This document shows, in pieces, positions 35,957 to 48,700 of a stretch of 64,000 bases of DNA. A model generated the notes under the pieces. That model saw only the letters and a program-made list of their open reading frames with translations. It had not been told where the DNA came from and searched no databases. A program made the position numbers and the translations under genes. Source of the DNA: Sympetrum striolatum. Lineage: Eukaryota > Arthropoda > Insecta > Odonata > Libellulidae. The stretch is from positions 90,190,254-90,254,253 of the forward strand of contig OX388343.1 of assembly GCA_947579665.1 (NCBI GenBank), read 5' to 3'. Within the stretch, counting starts at the first letter, position 1. Every line of letters starts with the position of its first letter.

Positions 35957-36262
35957 TTTTTTCCCAATCCCTCCCCATTTTGAAAACTATCGTTTCCCAC
36001 CTCACCCCCTCCACCCCTACCCTTTCAACTTAATGTGCTACTTTTTATCTGTGCTGTTCCACTGTTTTTGTATCCTTAGACTTGAATTTCTTTCTTTGTA
36101 TCTTTTCCCTCCCCCACCTCACCTCACTCCTTCTTCCTTCCCCCCCTTTCTTCCCACCATTACTGTTTTCTGATTCGCCACCTGATTTGTCTCCTTTTTG
36201 TATATATTCTGTGTTGTTTCCTATCCTTTTACCTGATGATGCAGCCATGCTGCGAATACATA
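35957..36262 (+). mobile_element. 3' UTR of the Penelope-like element
   Basis: It directly follows the ORF stop. It is strikingly pyrimidine-rich on the plus strand (long CT tracts at 35990-36165) and finishes with the hammerhead-like motif at 36233. Open frames on both strands here (36045-36369) come from the low-complexity tract and are not genes. The 3' border of the element is not certain; similarity to the motif suggests about 36260-36290. Confidence 0.7.
36233..36257 (+). ncRNA. Hammerhead-ribozyme-like motif at retroelement 3' end
   Basis: CTGATGA (36233-36239) matches the hammerhead core box exactly. One T and a 5-bp stem GCAGC/GCTGC around the loop CAT (36241-36253) follow, then GAAT in place of GAAA. 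Penelope-like elements are known to carry minimal hammerhead ribozymes near their terminal repeats, and this motif ends the 3' UTR of such an element. The changed last base and the lack of a clear stem I make catalysis unlikely in this copy. Confidence 0.55.
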
Positions 36263-36386
36263 GTCATTTCTGTATTTTTCTATGGTTTAGTAAAAGATTC
36301 CTCAATATGGATTTTGTTAGAATTAGTAATTACCACAAAGTTACGCCTGATTCCTTGTCGCCTTTTTAAAAGTTTCATTTGCAAAA

Positions 36387-37245
36387 TTTTTTGGAGGCAT
36401 CTCACCCCCCTCTAGAGGCATACAAATAGCACATTGAGGCTTGGTCATCAGATTTTTTGCAAGTGACATCTTCTCATGTAAAAATATTGTCGATTCAACC
36501 GAAAAAAAATTATCACAATTTTGACGTTTTTGTCGAAATTTCGAGGCAAAAATTCTCACAGAAAATGTTTTTTATTTTCGAAAAACGTTATATTTGTAAT
36601 TTCAATGTGGGTGGGCCACCTTTTCCGGGTATTACATTTCGATCAGAAAAAAGCGGCGAAAAGCATCACCCTAGTGCTTACTAAACACTACATCATCGTT
36701 TGATCGTGCATAAAATGCATTCGACCGTGGATTTAAATTTGAATTGAAATTTAAATGTAGATTTCAAACGTTTTCTTGGAAAAAGCCTTAATCAGTATTA
36801 CCTTAAAGTTCAATTGATACTTATAGGGCACATATACCTAAAGATAGCACTGGGGCATCTATACCGAGAAGAGGTGGGGCGTCTATCCTTTCAGTACGGG
36901 AGAGATGCCCTTAGAGCCAGTGGGGTTACACTTTGTCCAAGATTATTATAAGTCACTTCACGTGAATAATGGATGAACCTTTAGCTACAAGTTGTCGCCA
37001 TTTAATTCAAAATATTCAAACAAACAGATGCCAACCAGAAACATTATAATCTTTCTTATAACAGGACGGAAAAAACAGTGCCTTCTTGAAATGATGTAAT
37101 AAAACTGCGTAAAAAGAATTAATCGCCGTGAAAGAATTAATCGCTCTTGTAGATAGACGGGTGCCTTCCAACTGACTGACGCACATTGTCAGTAGAGCAA
37201 TCTTGTGGTTTTCCTTAAAAATACTACGACTGGGGCATCTCACCC
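36387..37245. repeat. Cluster of GGGGCATCT-type motifs, possible unknown repeat
   Basis: Variants of CTGGGGCATCT(A/C)(A/T)(A)CC recur. GGAGGCATCTCACCCCCC lies at 36393-36410, TGGGGCATCTATACC at 36851, TGGGGCGTCTATCC at 36875, an inverted GAGATGCCC at 36902, and TGGGGCATCTCACCC at 37231. A short tandem AGAATTAATCGC pair lies near 37117 and 37132. Repeated short phrases in both directions in 0.86 kb suggest the remains of a transposable element, lying directly behind the Penelope-like copy. No open frame or terminal repeat was defined. Confidence 0.4.
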
Positions 37246-38152
37246 GGAATTACCTTACTCCCAAGAAATAAATGAAAGTGAAAAATTCAAAGTCTGTGTA
37301 GTTACAGGGATATGGTTGGGGAATTTTCCTCGTGGTAGTGTAAGATCTCGCTTATCTGGGCTCGTTTGGCAGACACGCCAACTTTTTCATTTTTGTTAAA
37401 TACTCGAGTTCTTCAGGTTCTATGTCTAAACATACTGTTTTTTCAATATCTCCATGAAAAACATGTATTTTGAATAGTATTTTTCTTCTTTTGAAATGAC
37501 TTTAGCGAAAGTTTACAGTGATATCTGTTATTTTATAGAGACAAATCTAAAATATATTAATTAATATGCGTCTTCCTCAAAAGCTATCTCTCCACAGATC
37601 ATCGTTACAATTTAAGGAAATCAACACCGGAATTTCGCTATTTTTGTTAAGCAAAGAATATACATATGAGAGGAAATTTAATGGAGTGGAATACAATGAA
37701 AATTTTCTGAGGATCGAAGATGGAGGGACGCAATAATTTTCGGACGTTAACCCTTCGAAAATCGCGCTCCGTCATTTTCTGCTCCATCAACCAAGCTTGC
37801 AAATCCCCTTCGGCGAATGAGGGCTAATGCTCTTCCTCCGAGAGAGTGGTGCTCCATTGCATTCTTGGAAATCCTCTCGGAATTCGACAACCCCTAGACG
37901 CGGTCCACTACCAAAGGTTCTCCCTTCCGGTCTCCACAATCTATAAGAGGTCATCTCTGAATCCAGGTCAGGACCCTGAGGTTTCCCAGTGGATGGCATA
38001 AGAATCTTCGATAGTCTCGATTTTCTGGGATTTCCTCTCTCGATAGAAGTGGAATGAGCACTCATCACTCTCGTCGCGGATTCCTTGACACATGATTTTG
38101 AAATATCGCCGAAGTTTTCTTACTTCCTTTTCGCAGATACTTTGGAACTTAC

Positions 38153-38273
38153 CAAGATAGGTTTTTCCTTCGCGGAAAGGAAAAGTTTCACTCGCTAATA
38201 TCGATAGGGCATGTTTATCGAGCTCGAGATTTCCATTCCTGGAATATGTTAATCCTTTACAACTTCGGGACAT
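38153..38273 (-). CDS. Candidate exon, unknown product
   Basis: On the minus strand an ATG at 38273 opens 40 codons plus one base and meets the donor CTTG|GTAAGT (GT at 38152-38151). The frame also stays open past the donor for another 60 codons (to 37968), so splicing is not required and the longer 101-codon reading is the alternative. The peptide, starting MSRSCKGLTYSRNG, is charged with no recognised domain. Both readings may be chance frames in a GC-richer island. Confidence 0.18.
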
Positions 38274-41200
38274 ATGAATCCAGTTTCGCTAGGTTTTTGG
38301 AGTCGCTCATTTTTCAAACGGTTTGCATTGCTAAAGCTCGGTCCTTTATTTCAAATTTCTCTTCTTTAGAATAGATGTTTTCCTTTTATTTAATGTAAGC
38401 TCTAACTGAAGAAGACTTTCAACTGCGACAGACTTTTGGACGAATATAAACGAATGAATGTTTATATTTGGGACGAATTTAATAACGATATAGATAATAC
38501 GTTCAAAGAAGTGATTTGTCAAAATTGTCACTTCGAAAACGCCAATCCGATGATGGATTCTTCATAGTAAACCAAGTGATGCTGTAAAATAATACCGTTT
38601 TAAGCTATTTTAAACTACCTATATATCTTTGACAAAAAATTTCATTTTGATTGTCAAATTGTCCATTTTAATTCCTTTTGCATTTTCTGCCTAATTTCTT
38701 GATGAAAATATAGTCGCAGTCATATACAAATTCTTAGATTTCCTTTACGATCATCAAGAGTTGTTTTCCATCACATAGTCATTATAGTATTGAATTACAG
38801 CAATTTTTCGATGGACGAGAGATTATCGAAGTAATTCGCAATCAGGCATTCTAACTCCAGTCAAAAATTGCCTGAGTGAATCATTATGAAACCCACACGA
38901 CGCAGAAGGTATATATTATGATGTCAAGTTTTTTATAAAATAAAATCATAGATGAATTGAGATGTGATTTACTCTTTATATTTCCCTGCTCTTCTCATTA
39001 CTGCTATTAGGTTATCTTAGTAAGTACCAATGTTTAGTCTATATAATTCTGATAACGACATCTTAAGTAGCTTACAGATTTAGAATACTACATCTACTCA
39101 GTAGAATAAACGGGGAAGTACTCATGAAAACGTACGACTGGTATACTAAAGTATTTATGAAATATTCCTCGCTATATCCCCCCTATCTGACGGAGGAGAG
39201 ATTTCATGTCCGGTCTTTGTTCTCGCGTCCACTCAAGAGCAAGGATGGCTGTAGGTCGCATGCACTCGAAGCCTTGATCTTGACGTCGCAGTGCATCTAG
39301 TGCTTCCAGGAAGCCACGTGAGTTAGAATGTATTCTCGAGACAGCGGCGTGGGTGTGGTTATGAAAGGTGGGTGAAAGTAGTAAATGCTAAACGTGCCCT
39401 CGTGATGTGTAACAGGTCGAGTGATATTCTCGTCAGCTATAAAGCCGAGGCGTCGTTTTCGCGCGGCCCGCAGCGTGTCGCACTTTGCCTTAACGAGTGG
39501 TTTTCGCCGTCACGCTGCGCCTTTCGTATCGCCCGAGGATTTTGCATTCCACGTGAATATCAGAAATAACTGAGGATTCCCATATATTGTTTTATGAGAT
39601 TGGAAGACGTTACCTTTCCTTCATAAAAGCATTATATTAAAAAGGAATACGAAAAAATGCAAAAATAATTTAATTTCAGAGTTATATGCTTTGAGAATCG
39701 AAGCAGTACGGATTTAGAGAAGTTAAGAATTTCATTCTTAAATCTTCTTTGAAAAGAAAATAGTTATTTCCTTTTTTGAGTCGAATTTAAGCCGTCTTAA
39801 ACCGATTTCTTTAGGATTCGATATCAATATTCAAGAAGAATTTGATTAAAAATATTAAAATATTTCGCATTGAGTCAATATCTTGGTTCTTAATCGATTT
39901 CTCTGATTTAAGCATAAATACATTTTAAGTTCTATTTCATTTATGTATTAAAGGAAGAAAAGAGGTTACCAACATACCTTACTGTTTATTTAATAAAACT
40001 GAAATATTTCATTCTTCATGTATGTGTTGAACGTGGAATTAAAGAAAAGCTATTTTGGCCATAAAACTTTGTTTTCGTCGACATTCTCATCCAAGTGTTT
40101 TCTCAATCTCTGTGTGCTATTTATTTCACCAATGATTTTGTCCTTGATTTGCTATCGACGTCAAAAAATAACTATACCTTGTCATGACTTATTTCATTTG
40201 CCAACAAATAAATTCTAAAGGTGATAATTAACTGTGGGCGTAGTCAGGCGATAATTATAGCATAATTCTTCGGCAGAAGTTTAGGCAGCCTAGCACGATT
40301 TTCACAAAAATAAACAAAAGCTAATTTGAAGGCGTTTCAACGTTACTTCTCGATGTTCATGCTATTTATTTCACCGAAATAAATATTATTATTAAATTTA
40401 TTGTTGAGATGTTTAGGATTATTTTCTTTTTCTTCTTCAAGATGCGCCAATTTATGCTACTTTCTGTTCTATTATTCTGTTAATTATGCTGCCGTCTCGT
40501 AAATCACAGAGGTGTTTAAAGCGCAAACGGGAAACGATCTCGAGTCTGCAGACTCAGATAAGCCGACACTTAAGTTTCGCCTTTAAATGGCCGTGACCTA
40601 TATGCACATCAAACCGGTTTTTGCTCTCGTAATAAGGGCAATTTGCCTTTGCACGAAGCAGTTGGACATATTTTTTTGTCTCGTTGTTTGGACTCGCTGG
40701 ACTGAACCATGCAAAATCGTGAGTTTGTCTAGAAATCTTCCACACAGGAAGTTCATCTTTTCTTCATCTTAATGAACTATGAAATTTAATGAACTCCTTA
40801 ATGCTATTAACGAGTGAGGAAAAACAACTTCAATTCCCGCTGTGAATTAAAGAATTTCATTCGCACTGCTGATTACGGATGTGTTAAGGGAGTTTCGAAA
40901 TATATCCTGATTGAAGAAGTAATGATTCGAGGATTTTATGTTAAGCTTCTTTTAAAATTCTTGGAATAACGTCAATGAGCTGAGATGAGATTTACAAAAT
41001 TCTCGCTAATACAAATCCGAAGGGATCACAGTGAGTTTCTGATGAAGGGATATGCGGAAACAAATTGCGTTTATACTAATTTAGTCTCTTTTACAATTAC
41101 AAGAGGTACCTACCGCCTTTCTTTTTGGTAGTAGAATTCAATGTAAATTCAAATATACAATTTCTTTACAACAGTACACATTTTACGCTAACACAAATTA

Positions 41201-41694
41201 TGAGATGAGAAAAGAGGTTGAGGGAGTGAAAGATTATTACACCGTCCAATTAATCTTTAGTCGTTCTTTCCCTATCCTACCCTCGATTGCACTGTTTCTA
41301 TATGCCTTTTGGTGACACCCGTGAACTGCTCATCTGACACAGCACACTGCACGACCATGCGACTCTTCAAATCCTTAATAAACTTGCATCCAACCGAAGG
41401 CTTACTTTTTATCCTCTGTAAAATTTAACTGCTATTTGAGAATGTTAAACCTCAGTTTTTATGTAGTTTGTGCATGATTCTCAAGCACTTGTAGCTATCT
41501 TAGTTTTAAAATAACTTATAGTAGTTAAACAATGAGAGGCGAAAATCATATTCCTAGATTTTTCCACTTATCAGTAGAAAATTCGGAAGAAGTAGTTTTC
41601 TCAGTAGCTTCGACGTTTATTACTTTATACTCTATAATAAGATACATTTTACTATGTAATGTTTGATGTATTATAAGAATAATAATCACTTAAG

Positions 41695-41949
41695 ATGTAT
41701 AAATTTGTTTCAATATCTTTGGAAATTAAGTCTCAAGCTTTATTTTCTACCTACTTATCTTTTATTTTACATGTTTTTGAAAAATGTCTTCCAATGTATG
41801 AAACGTCAGTAATGATAGAAGATGACTTTGTGCAGAGAGTCGTTAAGTTTCTTACGAAGTACAGGAACAAATGTTACAGAAAACTAAAAAAATCTAAAAG
41901 AATATTTTTCAAGACTACATTTGATACTTTTCTTGGCAAAGCTCATTAA
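41695..41949 (+). CDS. Hypothetical 84-residue open frame
   Basis: An ATG-to-TAA frame of 84 codons in AT-rich DNA, starting MYKFVSISLEIK. The C-terminal half is basic and helical-looking (VVKFLTKYRNKCYRKLKKSKR) and ends FDTFLGKAH. This recalls, only loosely, a short conserved block seen in uncharacterised repeat-encoded arthropod proteins (Lys-rich helix, then a FD-LF--AH motif). The AT-rich codon use argues against a normal cellular gene. If it is real it is more likely a decayed repeat-borne fragment. Confidence 0.2.
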   Translation: MYKFVSISLEIKSQALFSTYLSFILHVFEKCLPMYETSVMIEDDFVQRVVKFLTKYRNKCYRKLKKSKRIFFKTTFDTFLGKAH

Positions 41950-42640
41950 ACGAACTGGAAGTCTCTAAAACTATCATCAGCAGAAATGGAATTCCGGAAC
42001 TGCTTTGCGTTTCTCAGTTTCAGATGAAATACGCTGATGTCCTCTGAAGCAGAGATAATTCTTGAGATATGCAGTTTCAAACTTCTGGATGGAAAGTTTA
42101 AATTCCTTGAGAATGTCATTTATTCTCGCAATAGAAAACTTTGTTGGCTATCATAATCAAAGTCTTTAATTTTAAGCTGAGAAACCAAGATAATTTTGAT
42201 AGAGATATGTCGTGGTTAAGTTCATCGTTCTTCATTAAGGATATGGTGTAACTTTATCAATGATGATAATAATTCAAAGTTAGGTTTTGTATTTTTGGAT
42301 ATACTTCTCTTAACGTAAAATCGAAGACACTTCGTTAGCATTTGATGTTTCTATAATGTTTTTTTTTAGGAGAGCATATATATATATTTCATAAATTAGA
42401 ATTAAGTTTAGCTTTAAAAATCTACTCTCATTCCCCATTGTTTCCTGTCGTCCGCCTCGTTATCGATCGTACGCTTAATGTTCGAGAAAATTGGAATTTT
42501 TTACTTTGGGACCCAAAATTTTACATTCTACGCGTTTGAGTGTAACGGAAACCAGGCCATGTCCGCGCATTTTTTCTCTCCTTCTCCCGCTTAGCGCTCA
42601 TTGAATCGCTTGACAACGCTTTTTCTTTTCGAACGACACA

Positions 42641-42712
42641 ATGGCCTTCCACGTTGACAGCCTCTCGCTACTTGCTCTCTCCTTGCTCACTGCCTACGCA
42701 ACAACGCCTCAG
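42641..42712 (+). CDS. Candidate first exon encoding a signal peptide
   Basis: An ATG at 42641 in a favourable context (GACACAATGG) opens 24 codons that end in phase 0 at CAG|GTAACC. The peptide MAFHVDSLSLLALSLLTAYA plus TTPQ has a hydrophobic core (SLLALSLLTAYA) and a plausible cleavage after AYA, so it reads as a secretory signal. The preceding 200 bp is GC-richer than its surroundings. Many secreted insect proteins place the signal peptide on a tiny first exon before a long intron. The mature part was not found downstream. The donor is moderate and chance is possible. Confidence 0.35.
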
Positions 42713-45700
42713 GTAACCTTTTACATCTTGAAGAAGTATCGCGATCGATCATTTTCATGCCCTTAATTCCCTTCCATTGATTCAGATCAATCCCATTTTC
42801 TTCCCTTCCGTTCAAATCTAATATCTCATCTTTCTTCCTTTTTCCATACATTTGGTTTTTCCTCCGTCTAATCGGGAATTCCCTATTTCTCGAAATATTT
42901 TAGTCCTGAACTAAGTGTGCCCAAATGCGCCTATATCACGGCAATTGACGACTAACGTGGTCTTCTCTAGTACACAATGAGAAATAGTTTAAAATTTTTC
43001 CAAATTGTAAGATAGACCGGAGCCTCTTTTAGAAAAACATTTGAAGTTAGCAGAAATTAATTTTCCAATAGTTCAGAGATGTAAATTATATATCATATCG
43101 GTTTTACGAGTTGATTTTCATTTGAAGGCTGCTATTTCTTGTTGAAACCAACAATTATCTAAACCTTTCCCTTGTTCCTTTAGCTCTACACAAAGCTACG
43201 GCTGTACCTGTGATTTTATTATGAAACTAGAAAAGGTTCCTTACGTATTACCGTGTAATATAACCATATTAATGCATTGCTCCAACGATCTATCTTTCCA
43301 GGAAGTATAAAATCTATGATAATCGGAATGTAATATTTGTATGTATGGTCCAGACTTTATAACCTAGCGTTATTTTTTCATGCTTCGCTTTTCAGATTGC
43401 ATTACTTCAAATAAACATACTTGAAATTACATTTTTAATTTTTTGGTCTCGTAAAATGAAAAACATTTGGGGTTAAAGACATCCGGTAGGTTAGTATATG
43501 CCGTAAGAGTAAACTCAGCTGTGCCTGTGTTCAGAAATTATCGATTTATGTGAATCCTTGGACATACACTCTCGCGAAATTTCGAATGAAGTTTTGATAG
43601 GAGTCGCAAACTCGGAAGCTGAGCACTCACGTCCATTTGCAGTTGAGTGAGATGAATCATTTCGTCTGCATGGAGTTCCGGTTTCTTTCTCCGGGCATCT
43701 GATAAACTCGTTCCGGGGAGTCTATTGCTGCGTCACCTATAAATTGACCATTAAGGACCCCCTGTGGTCGTATGTTCTTTCTCTGGCTGATGGCTGCCTT
43801 CTTTATTGTTCCCTTCAGGAATTGATCCCTGAGAACCTGTCGATATCACTTTTGTTTAGTGTTTCTTCAACTTGAAGTATTATCAATGGTTCCTAAACAG
43901 CATGATTTTTTTATCCACGACTACATCCTTCGATTAATATATCCTACTGGTATTTTTGGCGCACATTACAGCGGATTTCATAAAGTTCATTGGATGATTT
44001 TTTTAAATGTACCTTATGTATATAAAATGAGGACCTACGATTTCAAAATATATTTGATGGAACAATGTAAATTTACTTTTACGATAAAAAGCTTCGCTAT
44101 TTTGTTAGCTGTGCTTTTAAGTAAATGTAATTTAAAAAATGGTTAATGGCATTTCAATGTTTAAGCCTGTCAGTTTAATCGAAATAAACGTTTTCAGTCC
44201 AATGAAAGGAGTCTTATGAATGCATGCATATCCATCACGGTGATATGTTGGGGATAAGCATGCTCAAGGCCTCTCTCCTTTACGAAGGTTATTCACAATT
44301 ATTAATTTCTCATTAAAATTGAACTTCAAATGTATCCTTACGCCTATTCAGTCATCGTTTTTTTTATTTTTTAAGTTTCATACACCTCTTTCCTTCAAAC
44401 ACTCAATCATCTTATTCATTCAGCTTCTCGTGGTTCTCCTCTCCTTTAGAAACAACTCATATTTTCATGAAACTTAATCTTCATCATTCCCCATTTGTCA
44501 GTACTTCGACTTGTGCAATGCAAAACAGCCATTTTTCACTGCTCTACGCCGTCTTTCATTTAGTCATAACCCAGAAATTTCTGACTGTATTTACTATTTT
44601 AACCGAGTTTACTTATCATCTAGTCATTCCAACTGGTTTCTGTTAACAGAAATATCTCCTTTCACTCTAATCTTGTCACAGTGCAACATGGAATTTTAGA
44701 ACGACAAAAAAATTATTTCGAAACTCAGTTTTTTACATTAAAAAAGATTTTAACTTTAGTATTAACAATAATATTTTGAGATGGAGTGATGTGTGTCATC
44801 CATAAAAAATAGGATCTTTCGTTTTTTTTAATACGTACTACTTAGTTCCTATTTATTTGACACCATTAGCTATAATTAATTAAAGGAAAACCACGAAATA
44901 GAATTCCTATGACTTATATTCATTTCCTCTCTCTTCGTGTCGTTAATTTTGTTAAAAGTCCTTAGCTTGGCTATATGTTCTTGGACGTTTTCCTACAGAA
45001 CAACTAGATCCTTATCGCATTCCTTACCGTCTGGAGTTCAAATGTTCATGGAACCGCTGAATTTCTTCCTATTGCCTTCCACCAGCATGACTCAACATCC
45101 GCATTGCCTTAATCAATCGATTACCAAGGACTCGATCGGCTGTAGTATAAGTACCATAGCGAGAAGAAAGCCCCGACAATTTCTCACGATTTTATGCCAT
45201 TTTCCCATCTTATCTAGAAGATGGAGACTGTTTTAGGTGTCAGCTACCGGGTGCCGCACTTTTTCTCCTCTTAGAAATCGGTACTCATTTTTCATTTCGG
45301 TTTTTCATTCTCCCATTTTCACTTCGCCTTACTGGGAGTACACGCTTCATCGAGCACGTTTTCTTACAATGGTACATAAAAGTAACGGTCGGAATTCTTC
45401 GAAACAAGATGCTGTAGACGTTTGATGGCGATTTAGATCAAAGTATAATTTATCCAAATTTTTAGTTTCTAACCAGCAGCTCTAATTCCATGAAGTAATA
45501 ACCTTGCATCTCTTCTTACATAACTCATATTCGAGGTATAAAACTGAACTTATTTTAGAATAAATATGAAATATATAAAGTAAATCTGCCTCAGTGATAT
45601 ATCCATTGATATAAATTGGAAATCTCTCAAAGAAGGAAAAGAAACAGAATTTTTCGAGGATTTTTCGAGTTGTTGCTATCGACCACACTAGAAACAATAG

Positions 45701-48700
45701 AATAGGTGCTTTACTGCCTTGCTGTCAATGATTTAGAGCTTGCCTGGCAGTTAAAGGAGTACATCGCTTATTTCGCATTATTTTTAAGAGCCCATTATGT
45801 TCTCTGCTCAAACGCTAATTTACTATGAATATTTTTTAAAACTGAATCGTAATTTGTGACTGTCGTTACGTTAACCTGCCAACTGCACGTTAAAGTTGAA
45901 GACAAGAATTTAGATATAGTCGGCGTAAGAATTTCAGAATAGTCAATTTAGCTAGAATGATTATAAAACTGAGATAGTTGCTTTCTATGTCAGAATTATT
46001 CGACCTATATCTTTTATCCCCATTATGAATATTTTCTCAATTGAAATGTATTGGTTTTATTTTCTGGCATATAAATTTCAAATTTATTGCATTAAACTGA
46101 TATTGAGGAAGTTTTCATTAGTTTTTTCAGTATTAAGATGACGAAGTTTACATTTTGATCTGGGTGTAGTTTACATGGGGCTGCAATTCATGGATCGGTA
46201 CTGTTGTTTAAAATGTACAATATATGAACAAATTAATTAATCTTAAAAAAATTCGGAGAAGACATTGAATCAATTTTGATTTTAAGGAAGTAGGTGAGTA
46301 TAACAAAGTTATATCAGAATTACCAGGTAAATTTAGCTTGCAAAACAACAGAGATAAAGAGAAAATCCAAAAGGGATTATCAAATTCGTGCGGCGTATTG
46401 CATCATCCGTCTTAGCGATCGATTCAGTAGAAACAAAGACCGCACGATATTTCTTCTCCTATGGAATATAACGGTGGAGCGAGCGAGCGAATTCTTGGCT
46501 CATGAGGAAAACGCGATGTCTCGCAAATCCATTAGGGATGCGGAATCCAACGTAAAGTGCACAGAGAGACAGATTAGGATAATCTACTTCGAGAGCCCGT
46601 GGAGGAATTGATGACTAAGCATTAATAATGAAGAATAGATGTTGTTGAGGAGAAAACATTCCCCTGTAAACAAACTTCTGATCTTGCCCCACTTCGGAAA
46701 ATCTGACTACTTAGCAGTAACAACATCGAATCAACTCAGGGATTTTAGACAGGGAATCAGCACTGCGGCATCCGAATTGCACGTCTTTCTTGTTTATATA
46801 CTCATTCTATTAAAATTGTACAATATCTTCTTATGTGAATTAGTATATCTAAATTAATTCATTGTTATCTATTTAAAAATTGTCGTGAGAAATAAAGGCT
46901 AAGACAAGTAATCGGATTTCCGAAGTGATTCGATAATTGTTGCGTCACACAATTATTTCCTTGAATGCTTACTTACTCTCCTATGTTTCCTATAATTAGT
47001 GTACATATCTAAAGGAGGAAATTTTTCATATAAATTTTCCTTTCTGTATGAGATGGCCTGCCCTCAACATGATTCAGAAAGGAGTAAAGTAGTTAAATAT
47101 AACTGTGGCAGAATGTGAAATGTGATCACATTTACTTACATTTCAGTAGAAAATCGTAATTTAATCCTTTGAATAGAATAAAAATTCGAGAGATTATACC
47201 TTCTACATTTATTAGAATAACATAATTACAGAGATAATTTTATCGTATGTATTCACTCGCTTTTCCTGGATTTATTAGCTTTGTGGTATATCTCTGCAAG
47301 CAGCAAAACTCATAATTTCTGTTCTTATGATTTATTTATTCTTCGGTACTTTTTAAACGTCGCAGCCTTGAGCCAGTTGTTTTGTAATTATTCCTCTCAT
47401 TACTCAGAGTCACATGGAAAATTAAGTCGTGATTTGGGATGTTGCTTCATTTGGAATGGAAACGTGCATTCCTGATGAAATGTAATTATTTCAGTGGAAT
47501 GTGAGTAACTGCTCTGCCAGCAAAATCTGGACGAACAGTAGTATTCAATTAGTCCAATTTCGTTGTCAAATTCTGATAACAAAACTTAGAATATTGATTG
47601 TGATTTTAAGCGATTCCGTTTAAACAACTTCTAGTCGAGGAGTTTTGTGTTATTGATTATATTCTAGATTACTGATCTCAAGCATAAATAAATCATGTTT
47701 CTGTTTTTGCTATATTTTACTCTTATAGCATGGTAATTTTCTAGCAGCTAACGCATTTCTGGGTGTTTGGTTTAAATATTGTATTCATTTAATTAAAATA
47801 TATATTTAAATTGTGAAGTTAAATTGTTCTGAAATGGTGAACTGTGAATTTATAAGAGAATTTTCAATCCGTATATAGCTGTGGTATAATGTTTTTCTGT
47901 AATAAATTTCAGTTGAAAAGATAGAGAACGCTTTTCTGGAAAAATATAAACCTGATTTCTATCTACGGTGTAGCCGAATACAGTAGTACACATTCCGCCT
48001 TGATATCGCTCCATGAGAGCATAATGAGATCACGTATGCATGCACTGTCCCGTCTGACATAGTGGAGTCGGTAGATGGGACGCAATCCTGCAGAACGCAG
48101 GTGTCTGCCATATAATGAGTCGGAAGATCCCTATTCCGCATTTGTTTTGTGCTCGGGCATCCGGTGTACGGCGTGATCAACGTTCAAAAAAACCCTCTCT
48201 TCCTCGAGGAGGACTGTAATTTCCTTTTTCCTCTTCCTCTTTTCCAATCATTAACCGCAGATGCGCGGTCTATCTAGATGCTAAGCCAAATCTCAAAGTA
48301 CGTTAGAGCAGATGTGAAAACCTCACGATACGGAAAGCAGGATCTGATTGGACTTCCGCTAATTGGTGCTGTTAAAAAAATGGCCATTGGTGTTTCTTCC
48401 TGCAAAACAAACACGAGCCGCTCATTGTTTGCTGATGCAATTCTCTTGCGAGATTTCTCAGCTAATCAGATGCATGTTTGACTAGGTTAACGGTCTTTAT
48501 TTTGCACTTTCCTCTTCGAGTAGTTGATGGCCTTTGCGTGTTGAGATAGATGAGAATGCGGTGATTGTATATCTACTATAAATCCATTCAAGTATTTGCG
48601 CCACTATGATCAACTCGGAAGCATTTCCTCAAGTCGAAGAATCATAACGCCTATTGGGGAACAAAGGAGTCATTATAAAATCTCTTTTAACATTCTTACC

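Larger units (their letters stand above)
37246..42640. other. Mostly unassigned; GC-richer islands
   Basis: Islands lie at about 37740-38340, 39180-39560 and 40490-40740. The first holds a candidate exon (38153-38273). The second has a TATAAA at about 39440-39445 followed by a CpG-rich stretch, which could be a core promoter but has no downstream gene. The rest is AT-rich with no recognised feature beyond the open frame at 41695. Confidence 0.55.

Noticed and set aside
36045..36369. Open frames on both strands in the CT-rich tract
   Set aside because: They come from low-complexity pyrimidine repeats in the retroelement 3' UTR.
39440..39445. TATAAA followed by a CpG-rich stretch as a core promoter
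   Set aside because: No initiator or downstream exon could be tied to it, and TATAAA is frequent in AT-rich DNA.
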